From Blastococcus sp. KM273128 (GTDB taxonomy: Bacteria; Actinomycetota; Actinomycetes; Mycobacteriales; Geodermatophilaceae): DNA of 35,448 nt. The notes under the pieces are model-generated. The model was not told where the DNA came from. It did no database searches and saw nothing but the letters and a program-made list of their open reading frames with translations. Below, piece by piece: positions 1-8,433 of this stretch (its first letter is position 1; every line of letters begins with the position of its first letter). A program made the position numbers and the translations under genes. The stretch covers positions 1 through 35,448 of the forward strand of contig NZ_SSXA01000043.1 of the NCBI RefSeq assembly GCF_021698975.1, read 5' to 3'.

Positions 1-3000
1 GCCGGGGACGGGGGCGGGTGTCCGCGGGCGCGCCGATTCGCGCTGCTCGGGGCTCGCCGAGCGCCGGGTGCGCCAGGCCTCGCGTTCGCGATCGAGCCGG
101 TCGGGCGGCTGAGTGCGGAGAGCCGGTTCGGCGGTGAGGGTGGCGATGCGCGTCCGGGCGTCGGTGAGCTCCTGGCGGGTGGTGGCGATGTCGCGGGCGA
201 GGTCGCCGAGCCGGCCGGCCGGGTCGGAGGTCCAGGCGACGGGTCCGAGCGGGTCGAGCCGTTCCTCACGCTTTCGACAGGCTTCGGCCAGGGCACGCCG
301 GGCCTGCTCGTGCGCGTCCCTGGCGGCGTCGGCGGCCGCGCAGAGCTGCGCGTGTTCGGGGTGGGCGTGTTCGGCCGCCTGGCGGGCGGAGGCATCGAGC
401 GACCTCCACAGGGCCGGGCGGTCGTCGAACCAGCCGGCAACCGGCGCGAGATCCTTCGGGTCGGTGGGCAGGGACGGCACGAATGGCCGCCACCGGTCGG
501 CCCAATCGGTGAGCTGCTCGCCGGCCCGCGCCATCGCGCCTCGCCGGAGTCCGAGCCGGCCGGGACCGTCGAGCACGACTCGTGCGGCCGCGCGCGCGGC
601 GTCGCGTTCGCCATCCCAGCGAGCGAGCAGCGTGTCGCGGGCCTGGTCGGCGTGGGCGGTGACGGCCGCCCCACTGTCCCCGGCCCGCTTCTCCGCCCTT
701 TCAGCGGTGATCGCCGTCCGCCTACTGGTGGCTTCGAGGCTCGCGAGTTCGCCGGCATGGGGAGCTTCGAGCGCGACGACCTCGCGCAACGTGTCGCGCT
801 CCGGCTCCCAGTAGGCAAGTCGCTGAAGGCAGCGCTGCTCGGCGGTCCACGCCGTGCGCAGCTCGGCCAGCACGTCGGCCAGCGGGCGGGTCCGCGCGTA
901 GCGGGCGGCCTCGGCGGCGGCGAGCTGGGCGGCGTGCGCGGGGCCGAGGTCGGGGCGGTCGCGGGCGAAGACGGCGACCCACTGTTGCCGGGCCTCATCT
1001 GGGTCGGTGGCGACGAGGTGGGCGGTGTTCGCGGTTCGGCCGCGGGTCATCCCGACGTAGGCCGACGAGGCGCCGGTGTGCTCGCCGACGACCACCTGCG
1101 ACGCCGTGACAGTGTCGCCCTGCACGCCGTACGCGGTGGAGGCGTAGGCGAGCTCGACGTGCTCGGTGACGTAGTCCGCGGGCAGCACCCGCGCCCCTCG
1201 TGGGTCCGGGGTGACAGCGCCGGACCCGTTCCCGGGGACGGGTCCGGTGGGGGTGACGAGCAGTGCGCCGCGGCGGCCGACGGCGGCGACGACCCAGACG
1301 TCGCGGTTGGCGACGTCGAGGTGGCGGTCGTTGCGGCGGGTGGCGATCCGGTCCCCGGCGCCGATCCGCTCCCCGGCGCCGGTGACCGCCACCGTCCGGT
1401 CGTCGACCCGGCCGGCGGCGACCAGCCGTTCGCGGATGGCGGTGTTGAACTCGGCGGCCTGCTCGCGGGTGTCCACCACCACGGCCACCCGGCGGCCGTC
1501 GGCATAAGAGGCGGCGGCGGTGGCGGCCAGCGCGTCCTGCAGCGCGGCGGCGTCGGGGAAAAGCTGGATCTGGCCGCGGGCGAGGAGGGCGTCGAAGACG
1601 GCGCCGGGGTCCTCGCCTGCGCGCATGGCCAGGGTCAGCGCGGCGTAGCCGGTGTCGGGTGTTGTGCGGCCCTCCTGGTCGGCGCGGGTGAAGCGGTGCA
1701 CCGCGTCGAGTGTCAGTTGCGCCGCGGGCTCGGCTTGGCCGATGGCGAGGTCCAGGACGCCGCCGCGGCCGACCGCGGAGAGCTGGTGCCGGTCGCCGAG
1801 CAGCGCCACCCGGACCTGGCACTCGTCGGCGACGGTGAGCAGCGCGCGGGCGGTGTCCTGATCGAGCATCCCGGCCTCGTCTATGAGCAGCAGATCACCG
1901 GGCCGCAGCCGCCCGGCCTCGCTCGGCCCGGCGTAGACACCGCCGGTCACCGGGTCGACCTCGCCGGCGGTGAGCCGGGTCCAACGCCCCTCGTCGTTCC
2001 AGCGCCAGCCGTGCCCGAAGGCCAGGGACGCCGCCGACCCGGCGGCCGCACCCACCTCGCCGGCGGCCACCTTGGCCGCCTTGCGCGTGGGAGTGACCAC
2101 CACCAGCCGGCGGCCCTGCGCCTCGAGCACGCCGCGGGTGGCGGACAGGGTGGTGGTCTTTCCCGCCCCCGCGGCGCCCTCGACCACCACCAGGGGTCGG
2201 TCGCCGGCCAGCGCGGCGACCGCCGCGGCCTGGCCGGCATCCAGCCGACCGGCGGCAGCCACGGGCTCGACCGGAGATGCCGGGCCGGTGTCCGACACAC
2301 CGGGTGCGGCGCGGGCGGCGAGCCGGGCGGTCAGGTCGGCCTCGACGTCAAGCACCACCTGCGAGGTCCAGGCCCGGATGTGCTCCGGTACCCCATCGCG
2401 GTCCAGCAACGGCAGGCAGCGATCGAGGGCGCGGGCGGTGAGGTCTTCGGCCAGCTCGATGCGCACCGCGGCGTCGGCGACGACGCCTTCGGCGGCGATC
2501 AGCCGCTCGGCCTCGCCGCGGATGTCGGCGGAGTTCCACGCCGACCGCGCCGCCGCCAGCCGGACCAGCGCGCGCTGCACCAGCTCGTCTCGATCGAGGG
2601 CCCCGACCGGGGTGGGAGCCAGGTTGACCGGGCCGGCGGGGTCGCGGTAGCCGAGGGCGGACAGCTCGGCCCGCCAGCGTTCGGCCAGCCCGACCCCGGG
2701 CTGGGCGGTGACCTTGTCCGGGCGGCCGTCGGCCCACGCCCGGGCATCCCACGTCCGGCGCAGCACCGGTCCGGGGGATTCGCCGGGGTGCGCCGCGGCC
2801 CATTCGGCCTCGTAGCGGTCCACATTCCGGGCGATCTGGGCGTGCCGGGCGCTGAACGTGCCCGCGTACTCGGTGAGCTCCCGTAATTCTCCCGTACCGT
2901 CTTTCCGGTAGCCGTGCGCGGCAAAGGCGGCGTTCAATTCCGGATCACACGCCATCGCCGCGTGCCCGATCCCGTTGATCGCGCCCAGGAAGTCCCGGAC

Positions 3001-3552
3001 CCCGACGGTGTGTAGCCCGCGCCATTTGCCGGCCGCGAACACCCGGGACAGCAGCTGCAGGTGCAGGTGCCAGTGCGGGTCGTTCGCGCGGGAGGTGTAG
3101 TGCCGGACCGTCGCGGCCTCCAGCACCTCCAGCGGCAGCTGCACCTGCCCGCCCCGCGGGCCCATGCGGGTGGTGGCGTGCTGGGAGAGCCAGGTGATGA
3201 TCTGCTCGGCGGCGCGGTCCTGCGCCGCCTCGTACACGGCCGCGATGTCCGAGTGCAGCGCGGCGGCCAGCGACCACGTCTTTGGGCCATTGACCACCAC
3301 CTCGGCGAACCGCACCGCGTGCTCGTCGCCGCGCAGCCGCCCCCTCGGCTCACCCGTCTCCGGGTCGCGGCCGGCCACCCACGTCTCGTAGCCGTCGCCG
3401 GTCAGCGGGACCAGCTCGGCCACGCGACCGTCGGTGGCGCTGAACCGGCGGGCGATCCCGGTGCCCTCGGTGAGGTAGTAGTCGTCCGCCCGACCCCGGT
3501 CGGCCTCCACGTAGTGCCGGGCAGCCGCCGGCGCGCCGGCGTAGATCTTCAT
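1..3552 (-). CDS. MobF-family conjugative relaxase-helicase (TrwC/TraI-like), C-terminus beyond the window
   Basis: This is a DNA strand transferase of conjugation: it nicks oriT, stays bound to the 5' end and unwinds the transferred strand. The frame is open over all 1184 visible codons and runs off the left edge. The N-terminal relaxase domain has a Tyr pair at residues 25-26 and the metal-binding histidines in the motif NDPHWHLH (H160, H162, H164). A superfamily-1 helicase domain follows, with Walker A GAAGAGKT at 459-466, Walker B LLLIDEAG around D558, and a late YVGMTRGR motif typical of TraA/RecD-like helicases. The C-terminal part is rich in Ala, Arg and Glu and looks coiled-coil. The start is the ATG at 3552; an in-frame ATG at 3564 is an alternative, and neither has an ideal ribosome site. 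It marks this flank as a plasmid or an integrative conjugative element. Confidence 0.93.
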   Translation of the reverse strand, partial: MKIYAGAPAAARHYVEADRGRADDYYLTEGTGIARRFSATDGRVAELVPLTGDGYETWVAGRDPETGEPRGRLRGDEHAVRFAEVVVNGPKTWSLAAALHSDIAAVYEAAQDRAAEQIITWLSQHATTRMGPRGGQVQLPLEVLEAATVRHYTSRANDPHWHLHLQLLSRVFAAGKWRGLHTVGVRDFLGAINGIGHAAMACDPELNAAFAAHGYRKDGTGELRELTEYAGTFSARHAQIARNVDRYEAEWAAAHPGESPGPVLRRTWDARAWADGRPDKVTAQPGVGLAERWRAELSALGYRDPAGPVNLAPTPVGALDRDELVQRALVRLAAARSAWNSADIRGEAERLIAAEGVVADAAVRIELAEDLTARALDRCLPLLDRDGVPEHIRAWTSQVVLDVEADLTARLAARAAPGVSDTGPASPVEPVAAAGRLDAGQAAAVAALAGDRPLVVVEGAAGAGKTTTLSATRGVLEAQGRRLVVVTPTRKAAKVAAGEVGAAAGSAASLAFGHGWRWNDEGRWTRLTAGEVDPVTGGVYAGPSEAGRLRPGDLLLIDEAGMLDQDTARALLTVADECQVRVALLGDRHQLSAVGRGGVLDLAIGQAEPAAQLTLDAVHRFTRADQEGRTTPDTGYAALTLAMRAGEDPGAVFDALLARGQIQLFPDAAALQDALAATAAASYADGRRVAVVVDTREQAAEFNTAIRERLVAAGRVDDRTVAVTGAGERIGAGDRIATRRNDRHLDVANRDVWVVAAVGRRGALLVTPTGPVPGNGSGAVTPDPRGARVLPADYVTEHVELAYASTAYGVQGDTVTASQVVVGEHTGASSAYVGMTRGRTANTAHLVATDPDEARQQWVAVFARDRPDLGPAHAAQLAAAEAARYARTRPLADVLAELRTAWTAEQRCLQRLAYWEPERDTLREVVALEAPHAGELASLEATSRRTAITAERAEKRAGDSGAAVTAHADQARDTLLARWDGERDAARAAARVVLDGPGRLGLRRGAMARAGEQLTDWADRWRPFVPSLPTDPKDLAPVAGWFDDRPALWRSLDASARQAAEHAHPEHAQLCAAADAARDAHEQARRALAEACRKREERLDPLGPVAWTSDPAGRLGDLARDIATTRQELTDARTRIATLTAEPALRTQPPDRLDREREAWRTRRSASPEQRESARPRTPAPVPG

Positions 3553-3617
3553 TCCACCGTGCATTCTCAACGCCACCCAACAATGACCAACAAGTCACCC
3601 CTAGAAACGCCACTGGG

Positions 3618-3654
3618 CCCCGCGAAGCGGGACCCGAACTACCTCCGAAGGTAG
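3618..3654. other. Two tandem hairpins upstream of the relaxase (possible oriT)
   Basis: Two small perfect inverted repeats lie side by side about 70-110 bp upstream of the relaxase start: CCCGC/GCGGG (3619-3623 with 3627-3631, GAA loop) and CTACCT/AGGTAG (3639-3644 with 3649-3654, CCGA loop). MobF relaxases often act on an oriT next to their own gene, where a hairpin precedes the nic site. The position fits, but no nic consensus can be assigned, so this is only a candidate. Confidence 0.3.
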
Positions 3655-4026
3655 CATTCGTGCCGCTTCTTTGGAACGGATTGCAATAGCTATGGTCGGC
3701 GCTGTGCGGAGTTGTGGAGTCCGGGCTTATGAATGCGATTGGTCATCGTTGACGGCTTCAGAAATGGTCGCCATGTTGCATGGACGCGTCAGGCTGCGCG
3801 AAGAGGTCGACTGTCCGTCGAGGAGCTCCCTTCTGCCGGATGGCGACGTTCGTCGGGAGCTATCGCCCCTGGTTTCAGGCGATCGTCGGCAGAGGTGACC
3901 ATGTACCGGATGTCGCCCCCCAGCCGGGCGGGCGTTGCGGGACACCACGGAGAGCCCACCCATCGCGAGCTGTGGCGTTCCCGTTCGGGATTCCCCCGCG
4001 GGACAGTCCCGTTGGAGCTCCGCGGG
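3655..4026. other. Gene-free spacer between relaxase and acetyltransferase
   Basis: No convincing gene is seen here. Short open frames on both strands lack protein-like composition, ribosome sites and any recognisable motif. The stretch around 3660-3800 is visibly less GC-rich than its surroundings, which is common in the non-coding parts of integrated elements. Confidence 0.5.
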
Positions 4027-4692
4027 TCAGCTGGCGAGACGAGCTTGGAGCGCGTCGCGGACGGCCGGCCACTCCTCAGCCAGCACGCTGAACAGGATGG
4101 TGTCTCGAACGGTGCCGTCGGCGCGCCGCTGGTAGCGGCGCAGCGTCCCCTCGTAGCGCGCGCCCAAACGGGCGATCGCCTGCTGCGAGCGGACGTTGCG
4201 CACGTCGGTCTTGAGCTGCACACGTCCGACTCCGAGCACGTCGAAGGCGTGTCCGAGGAGTAGCAGCTTGGTCTCCGGGTTCACCGAGGTACCCCACACC
4301 GGCGGGGTGTAGCTCGTGGAGCCGATCTCCAGGCGAGCGTCGCTGACCGAGATGTCCAGATAGGAAGACATTCCCCCCACCGCCCCGGTCGGCAACCCGG
4401 CGACCGGCTGAACGAGTCGGACTAGCCACGGCAGCCGGCCTGATGCAATGCCCCGCTGTAGCAGGCCCGCCATCTCGTCGGCGTCTGCGGGACGCCCGGC
4501 GACGTGACGCCACACCGCGTCGGCGTCGAGTGCGGTGAAGAGCTCGCCGGCGTCTCGCTCCGGCACCACCGGGGTGAGGACGACGGTTCGCCCGCGCAAC
4601 TTGGTGTCCGTCGCCAGGGGCCAGGTCATCGTCGGCCATGGGACGTCCGTGGGACGAGGGTCGGCGATGGGAGTGAAGAATGGGACAGCCAC
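4027..4692 (-). CDS. GNAT acetyltransferase, RimJ/RimL-like
   Basis: A predicted acetyl-CoA-dependent N-acetyltransferase of 221 residues. The RimJ/RimL pattern is visible: an LRGRTVVLTPV start to the fold, a central EIGSTSYTPPVWGT strand, the NPETKLLLLGHAFDVLG helix, and the QLKTDVRNVRSQQAIARLGARYEGTLRR segment that in this family ends the acetyl-CoA fold. The substrate may be a protein N-terminus or a small molecule and cannot be told. The start is GTG at 4692, 11 nt downstream of a good -10 box (TATGAT on the minus strand, 4704-4709). An internal ATG at 4629, before TWPLATDT, is an alternative. It is transcribed in the same direction as the relaxase. Confidence 0.85.
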   Translation of the reverse strand: MAVPFFTPIADPRPTDVPWPTMTWPLATDTKLRGRTVVLTPVVPERDAGELFTALDADAVWRHVAGRPADADEMAGLLQRGIASGRLPWLVRLVQPVAGLPTGAVGGMSSYLDISVSDARLEIGSTSYTPPVWGTSVNPETKLLLLGHAFDVLGVGRVQLKTDVRNVRSQQAIARLGARYEGTLRRYQRRADGTVRDTILFSVLAEEWPAVRDALQARLAS

Positions 4693-4703
4693 GGCCGCAG
4701 CAG

Positions 4704-4709
4704 ATCATA
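4704..4709 (-). promoter_or_regulatory. -10 box for the RimJ/RimL-like acetyltransferase
   Basis: TATGAT on the minus strand, 11 nt before the GTG at 4692. No recognisable -35 is seen at the standard distance. The rest of the 4710-4945 spacer shows no gene. Confidence 0.4.
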
Positions 4710-4945
4710 AGCGCGCTGGTGACGTGCACCCCGGCACCGGGCAACGCTTGCCGTACGCCGGCCGGAGCACCGGCGCGGCCCTCGCCGCCTTCCGGGCCGT
4801 CACCGCTCTTGCCCGGCCACCCGGGAGGGAGGACCGGAGGGGGCACGCCCGCTCGGAATCCCCTGCAGAACGTCGGCGCTACGAGAATCGAACCGCCGGG
4901 ATATTGCCGTAGCAGGTTTCCTCATCGGGACGTTACAGAAGGCCC

Positions 4946-5458
4946 CTACGCGTCGTTGACCTGAGGACTCACGTAGACCCACAGGTCCAGCTTCGCGCCT
5001 TCGCCGAGGTGGAGCGCCAGGGATTCGACTCGGCGCCAGGCCTCCGACTGGTACAAGGCCACCGGAGCCTTGAGCGTCTTTCCCACGTCGAGCACGGCCC
5101 GTTGCCCGCGCTCTCGCGCCTGAGCGGTCGCGTAGCGCAAGAGGGTTCGTCCAACACCGCTGCGGCGCAGTCCAGGGCAGGTGAACAGTCTCGACACGAC
5201 CGCCAGCCGGTCGGCAGGTAGGCCGGTCGCACGCTGAGCGGCGGCGAGCGTCGGGTCCAACGAAGCCTGATGTAGCGCGACGTGCCCAACAATGCGGCCA
5301 TCGTGCTCGGCGACCCACGCGGCCACCTCGTAGTCAGGGGTGATGAACGCCGGAACGTCGTCGGGGAGGTAGAGCGGGTAGCCGTCCGCCTGGTGAACCC
5401 GCATCAGCAGTTCAAGGCACTGCGCCTCGTCGCCTTCCTCCTTCTCGCGTACCAGCAC
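4946..5458 (-). CDS. GNAT family acetyltransferase
   Basis: A 170-residue GNAT protein. The acetyl-CoA site is recognisable: VVSRLFTCPGLRRSGVGRTLLRYATAQA, where R-R-S-G-V-G-R is the Q/RxxGxG/A loop, preceded by the strand WVAEHDGRIVGHVAL. The family acetylates amines; the substrate is not evident. The GTG at 5458 was chosen because a TAGCGT -10 box (minus strand, 5466-5471) lies 7 nt upstream, as expected for a leaderless mRNA; GTG at 5467 would overlap that box. The gene ends with TAG, an ordinary stop here. It diverges from the tryptophan leader/anthranilate synthase unit, the two promoters being about 120 bp apart. Confidence 0.85.
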   Translation of the reverse strand: MLVREKEEGDEAQCLELLMRVHQADGYPLYLPDDVPAFITPDYEVAAWVAEHDGRIVGHVALHQASLDPTLAAAQRATGLPADRLAVVSRLFTCPGLRRSGVGRTLLRYATAQARERGQRAVLDVGKTLKAPVALYQSEAWRRVESLALHLGEGAKLDLWVYVSPQVNDA

Positions 5459-5590
5459 GGGTCGCACGCTAGCGACAGCCCTGGGACACAACTCGGACGG
5501 TCCATTCTTCGCGGGCGTCCAGCGTGTTGCTTGCCAGGGTGACTGTGCCGCATCCGGGGTGCGGATGCCGGTGCCCGACAGTCGGTGCCC

Positions 5591-5596
5591 TACAGT
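5591..5596 (+). promoter_or_regulatory. -10 box of the tryptophan leader transcript
   Basis: TACAGT, 6 nt before the GTG of the leader peptide at 5603. This predicts a transcript beginning at or within a base of the start codon (leaderless). The -35 region is poor. Confidence 0.5.
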
Positions 5597-5602
5597 GCCA
5601 AC

Positions 5603-5641
5603 GTGCACACAGCTCAGCTGACTTGGTGGCGCGCCTGCTGA
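5603..5641 (+). CDS. Tryptophan attenuator leader peptide
   Basis: A 12-codon open frame starting with GTG and reading M-H-T-A-Q-L-T-W-W-R-A-C before TGA, with tandem Trp codons at 5624-5629. It starts 6 nt after a TACAGT -10 box, so it is probably translated from a leaderless mRNA. Downstream lie mutually exclusive hairpins and a Trp-pathway enzyme, the classical arrangement for ribosome-mediated attenuation: ribosome stalling at the Trp codons when charged tRNA-Trp is scarce should favour read-through. Confidence 0.8.
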   Translation: MHTAQLTWWRAC

Positions 5642-5700
5642 GGCGCCCACCCGCACACCCCTGAGTCCCGCGGCCGCCTCGTTCGAGGCGGCCGTTCGTA
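5624..5700 (+). terminator. Tryptophan attenuator: pause hairpin, antiterminator and terminator
   Basis: Three competing structures can be drawn. (1) Pause hairpin: GGTGG-GCGCC (5625-5635, one bulged C) pairs with GGCGCCCACC (5642-5651), covering the Trp codons. (2) Antiterminator: GAGGCG (5640-5645) can pair with CGCCTC (5675-5680). (3) Terminator: CGGCCGCCTC (5671-5680) pairs perfectly with GAGGCGGCCG (5685-5694) over a GTTC loop, followed by TTCGTATTCT. The antiterminator segment repeats the first bases of the terminator's 3' arm, which is what makes the structures exclusive. The anthranilate synthase gene starts 54 bp downstream. Confidence 0.8.
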
Positions 5701-5748
5701 TTCTCCATCGGTCGGTTCGGACGGCGGTCATCTCCCCTGGAGGACCCC

Positions 5749-7605
5749 GTGCCCCCTCTGCTGTCCCGCCTGATCCACGATCCCGCCGCCCAGCCCTTTG
5801 CCATTCTGCGACGTGCCGGAGGTCCCGGCGTGGAGGTGCTCACCGGCGACGTTGTCGACGTCGAGCGGCTCGCTGACATCCCGCTGCCGGAGCCGGCCAG
5901 CGGGGCGCCGGGCCCGCAGGTGCTGGTCGCCGTTCCCTACCGGCAGGTGGCCGAGCGCGGCTTCACCTGCCACGACGACGGCGCCCCGCTGCGCTGCCTG
6001 GTGGTCCGCGACTCCGAGGTGCTGACTCGGGAGGAGGTACTGAGCTTGCTGCCCGATGAGGACCCCGGTGTGCACGGCAGCGACTTCGACGTCCCGGACA
6101 ACGCCTACGCCGACCTGGTCCGGCGGGTGGTCGCCGAGGAGATCGGCCGGGGCGAGGGGGCCAATTTCGTGCTGCGCCGGGACCACCTCTCCACCGCCTC
6201 GGCTCCTCCGGCGACCACAGCGTTGAGGGTGCTGCGCCGGCTGCTGGTCGGTGAGCCGGGCGCCTACTGGGCTTTCGCTCTGCATGCCGGCGACCTGACG
6301 ATGGTCGGGGCGACCCCGGAGCGGCACGTCAGCTGTGCCGGCGGCGAGGTGGTGATGAACCCGATCAGCGGCACCTACCGCTTCCCGCCCGCCGGGCCGA
6401 CCACCGAGGGGCTGCTCGCCTTCCTGGCCGATGACAAGGAGGTCGAGGAGCTGTTCATGGTGGTCGACGAGGAACTCAAGATGATGAGCCGGGTCTGCTC
6501 CCGCGGCGGGCAGGTGATCGGTCCGCTGGTGCGGCAGATGAGCGCGCTGGCCCACACCGAGTACCTGCTGCGCGGGCACAGCGATCACGACGTCCGCGAG
6601 GTGCTGCGGGAGACGATGTTCGCCCCCACCGTCACCGGGTCACCCGTGGAGAACGCCGCCCGGGTGATCGCCCGCCATGAGACGACCGGCCGCGGCCACT
6701 ATGCGGGCGTGCTGGCACTGATCGGGACCGACGACGCCGGGGCACGCACGCTGGACGCCCCCATCCTCATCCGGACGGCGTACCTGGAACCCACCGGCGT
6801 GGTCCGGGTGCCGGTCGGGGCGACCCTGGTCCGGCACTCGGACCCGATCGCCGAGACCGCCGAGACCCACGCGAAGGCGGCCGGCGTGCTGCGGGCCTTG
6901 GGTGTGCTGCCCGCGCCGGAGCACCGCCCGGTCCCCCGGCTGGCCGACCAGCCCGGGGTCGTCGAGGCGCTCGCCCGACGGAACGAACGGCTCGCCCCGT
7001 TCTGGGCTCAACCCCAGCACGACCGGCCGGATCCAGCGTTGGCCGGGCGCAGCGCCTTGGTGGTCGACGCCGAGGACGCGTGGACCCAGATGCTGGCGCA
7101 CCTGCTCCGCCGACTGGGGATGATCGCCACCGTTCGCCGCTGGGACGACATCGACCCTGCGGACGACACCGCCGATCTGCTGGTCGCCGGCCCCGGGCCC
7201 GGTGACCCCCGCGACTTGGCCGTCCCCCGGATCGCCGCCCTGCACACCCTTGTGCGACAGCGCCTGAACACCGGCCGGCCACTGCTCGCGGTGTGCCTCA
7301 GCCACCAGGTACTGGCCATCCAGCTCGGGCTCGCCGTCGTCCCATTGCCGGTGCCGCACCAGGGCACGCAGCGCAGCATCGACCTGTACGGCGAGCAGGT
7401 GCGGGTCGGCTACTACAACACCTTCACCGCCGCCGTCCCGCCGTCGGGGCTTCCCGGCGTGCAGGTCGCCGCGGAGCCGGGCACTGGGGAGGTGCACGCA
7501 CTCCGCGGGCCGGGGTTCGCCTCGGTGCAGTTCCACCTCGAGTCCCTGCTCTCCCCCGACGGGCTCGAGGTGCTCACCGGACTCGCGCGGAAGCTGCTGC
7601 CGTGA
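5749..7605 (+). CDS. Fused anthranilate synthase (TrpE-TrpG / PhzE-like)
   Basis: A 618-residue fusion of an aminase and a glutamine amidotransferase. Residues 1 to about 400 form the chorismate-binding domain, with MNPISGTYR, a DEELKMMSRV segment, GSPVENAARVIARHETTGRGHYAG near the active site, and a final AETHAKAAGVLRAL helix. Residues about 430-618 are a class-I amidotransferase: AGPGPGDP, nucleophile C516 in AVCLSHQ, and H596/E598 in QFHLES. It should convert chorismate and glutamine to anthranilate for tryptophan or a secondary metabolite; PhzE-type enzymes stop at an aminated intermediate, and sequence alone does not decide. GTG at 5749 has GGAGG 5 nt upstream. The upstream Trp attenuator argues for anthranilate and Trp control. 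No other Trp-pathway gene is nearby. Confidence 0.9.
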   Translation: MPPLLSRLIHDPAAQPFAILRRAGGPGVEVLTGDVVDVERLADIPLPEPASGAPGPQVLVAVPYRQVAERGFTCHDDGAPLRCLVVRDSEVLTREEVLSLLPDEDPGVHGSDFDVPDNAYADLVRRVVAEEIGRGEGANFVLRRDHLSTASAPPATTALRVLRRLLVGEPGAYWAFALHAGDLTMVGATPERHVSCAGGEVVMNPISGTYRFPPAGPTTEGLLAFLADDKEVEELFMVVDEELKMMSRVCSRGGQVIGPLVRQMSALAHTEYLLRGHSDHDVREVLRETMFAPTVTGSPVENAARVIARHETTGRGHYAGVLALIGTDDAGARTLDAPILIRTAYLEPTGVVRVPVGATLVRHSDPIAETAETHAKAAGVLRALGVLPAPEHRPVPRLADQPGVVEALARRNERLAPFWAQPQHDRPDPALAGRSALVVDAEDAWTQMLAHLLRRLGMIATVRRWDDIDPADDTADLLVAGPGPGDPRDLAVPRIAALHTLVRQRLNTGRPLLAVCLSHQVLAIQLGLAVVPLPVPHQGTQRSIDLYGEQVRVGYYNTFTAAVPPSGLPGVQVAAEPGTGEVHALRGPGFASVQFHLESLLSPDGLEVLTGLARKLLP

Positions 7606-7768
7606 CGACACCGGTGACCGCCACCGGCAACTGCGGTGCGCGAGGTATCCAGGGATGGAGGACATCGACGAGCAGGCGTGATGGCTACGAGGGTTCGGCC
7701 TGCGGAACAGGCGTCGCAACACGACCATCCTCGACAGCGGGAGGATGGGCGGGTCCCTGTACATGGGC

Positions 7769-7891
7769 TACGTTGCGTCCATGCCGACGTCCCTCGACCG
7801 CCGCTTGTGGCGCCTCGCGCAGCGAGCGCGCCGCTGCATCCTGCCCAGGCCGCCGCTTCCGGCAGCCGGCCGGGCGATTCGCCCTTCGTGA
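7769..7891 (+). CDS. Possible small leaderless ORF (36 residues)
   Basis: In the 318-bp spacer 7606-7923 the only candidate gene is an ATG at 7781, 6 nt after TACGTT (7769-7774). It encodes a 36-residue Arg-rich peptide ending in TGA at 7891, just before the ribosome site of the next gene. The -10 spacing matches other leaderless starts in the window. There is no recognisable domain, and it may be only a leader or chance. Confidence 0.25.
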   Translation, partial: YVASMPTSLDRRLWRLAQRARRCILPRPPLPAAGRAIRPS

Positions 7892-7923
7892 TGTGCTGTG
7901 GGAAGCAGATCCGAAGGAGCTTC

Positions 7924-8433
7924 ATGCACGCCGATCAAAGTCCGGTCTGCGACGTGGTCATTGCACCGGCGGTGGACGAGGACGCCGGTGAGCTGCTGAC
8001 TCTTCAGCGCGCCGCTTATGCCACCGAAGCACGTATTTACGGTGATCCCGAACTGCCCGCGCTGATCCAGACCTTGCCCGAGCTGCAGGCCGAGCTGGCC
8101 ACGGCCACCGCGTCGAAGGCCACCGTCGGCCACCGCATCATCGGCGCAGTCCGCGCCCGCGTGGATGGGACGGTGCTGCACGTCGGCCGCCTGACCGTGG
8201 CTCCTGACTGGCAAGGACGCGGCATCGGGTCCCGCCTGTTGACCGCGGTCGAGAGCCACCACAGCGACCAGGTGGACACCGCGGCACTGTTTACCGGTCA
8301 CCTCAGCGAAGCCAACTTGGCGATGTACGCCCGCCGCGGTTACCGCGAGCAGCGACGCGAGCAACTGAGCCCGGGCGTGGTCCTGGTGCACTTGACCAAG
8401 CCGCTGCCGGCGACCGACGGGCCGACCCGATGA
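7924..8433 (+). CDS. GNAT family acetyltransferase
   Basis: A 169-residue GNAT. The core motif is clear: VLHVGRLTVAPDWQGRGIGSRLLTAVE, where QGRGIG is the acetyl-CoA pyrophosphate loop. TGHLSEANLAMYARRGYRE follows, the usual C-terminal N-x-x-x-Y-x-x-x-G-Y pattern of this fold. The N-terminal LLTLQRAAYATEARIYGDPELPAL segment resembles actinobacterial GNATs of unknown substrate. ATG at 7924 is preceded by AAGGAG at good spacing. Its stop codon overlaps the ATG of the pseudogene fragment (ATGA), which suggests a former two-gene operon. Confidence 0.88.
   Translation: MHADQSPVCDVVIAPAVDEDAGELLTLQRAAYATEARIYGDPELPALIQTLPELQAELATATASKATVGHRIIGAVRARVDGTVLHVGRLTVAPDWQGRGIGSRLLTAVESHHSDQVDTAALFTGHLSEANLAMYARRGYREQRREQLSPGVVLVHLTKPLPATDGPTR

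Noticed and set aside
310..2886. 858-codon open frame on the plus strand opposite the relaxase
   Set aside because: It is the exact antisense frame of the relaxase gene, with Gly/Val/Arg-rich composition and no motif; long antisense frames are expected at this GC content.
4870..4915. tRNA-like GGTTCGATTCTC on the minus strand
   Set aside because: The flanking bases do not form a 5-bp T-stem, and no acceptor or anticodon arm can be drawn.
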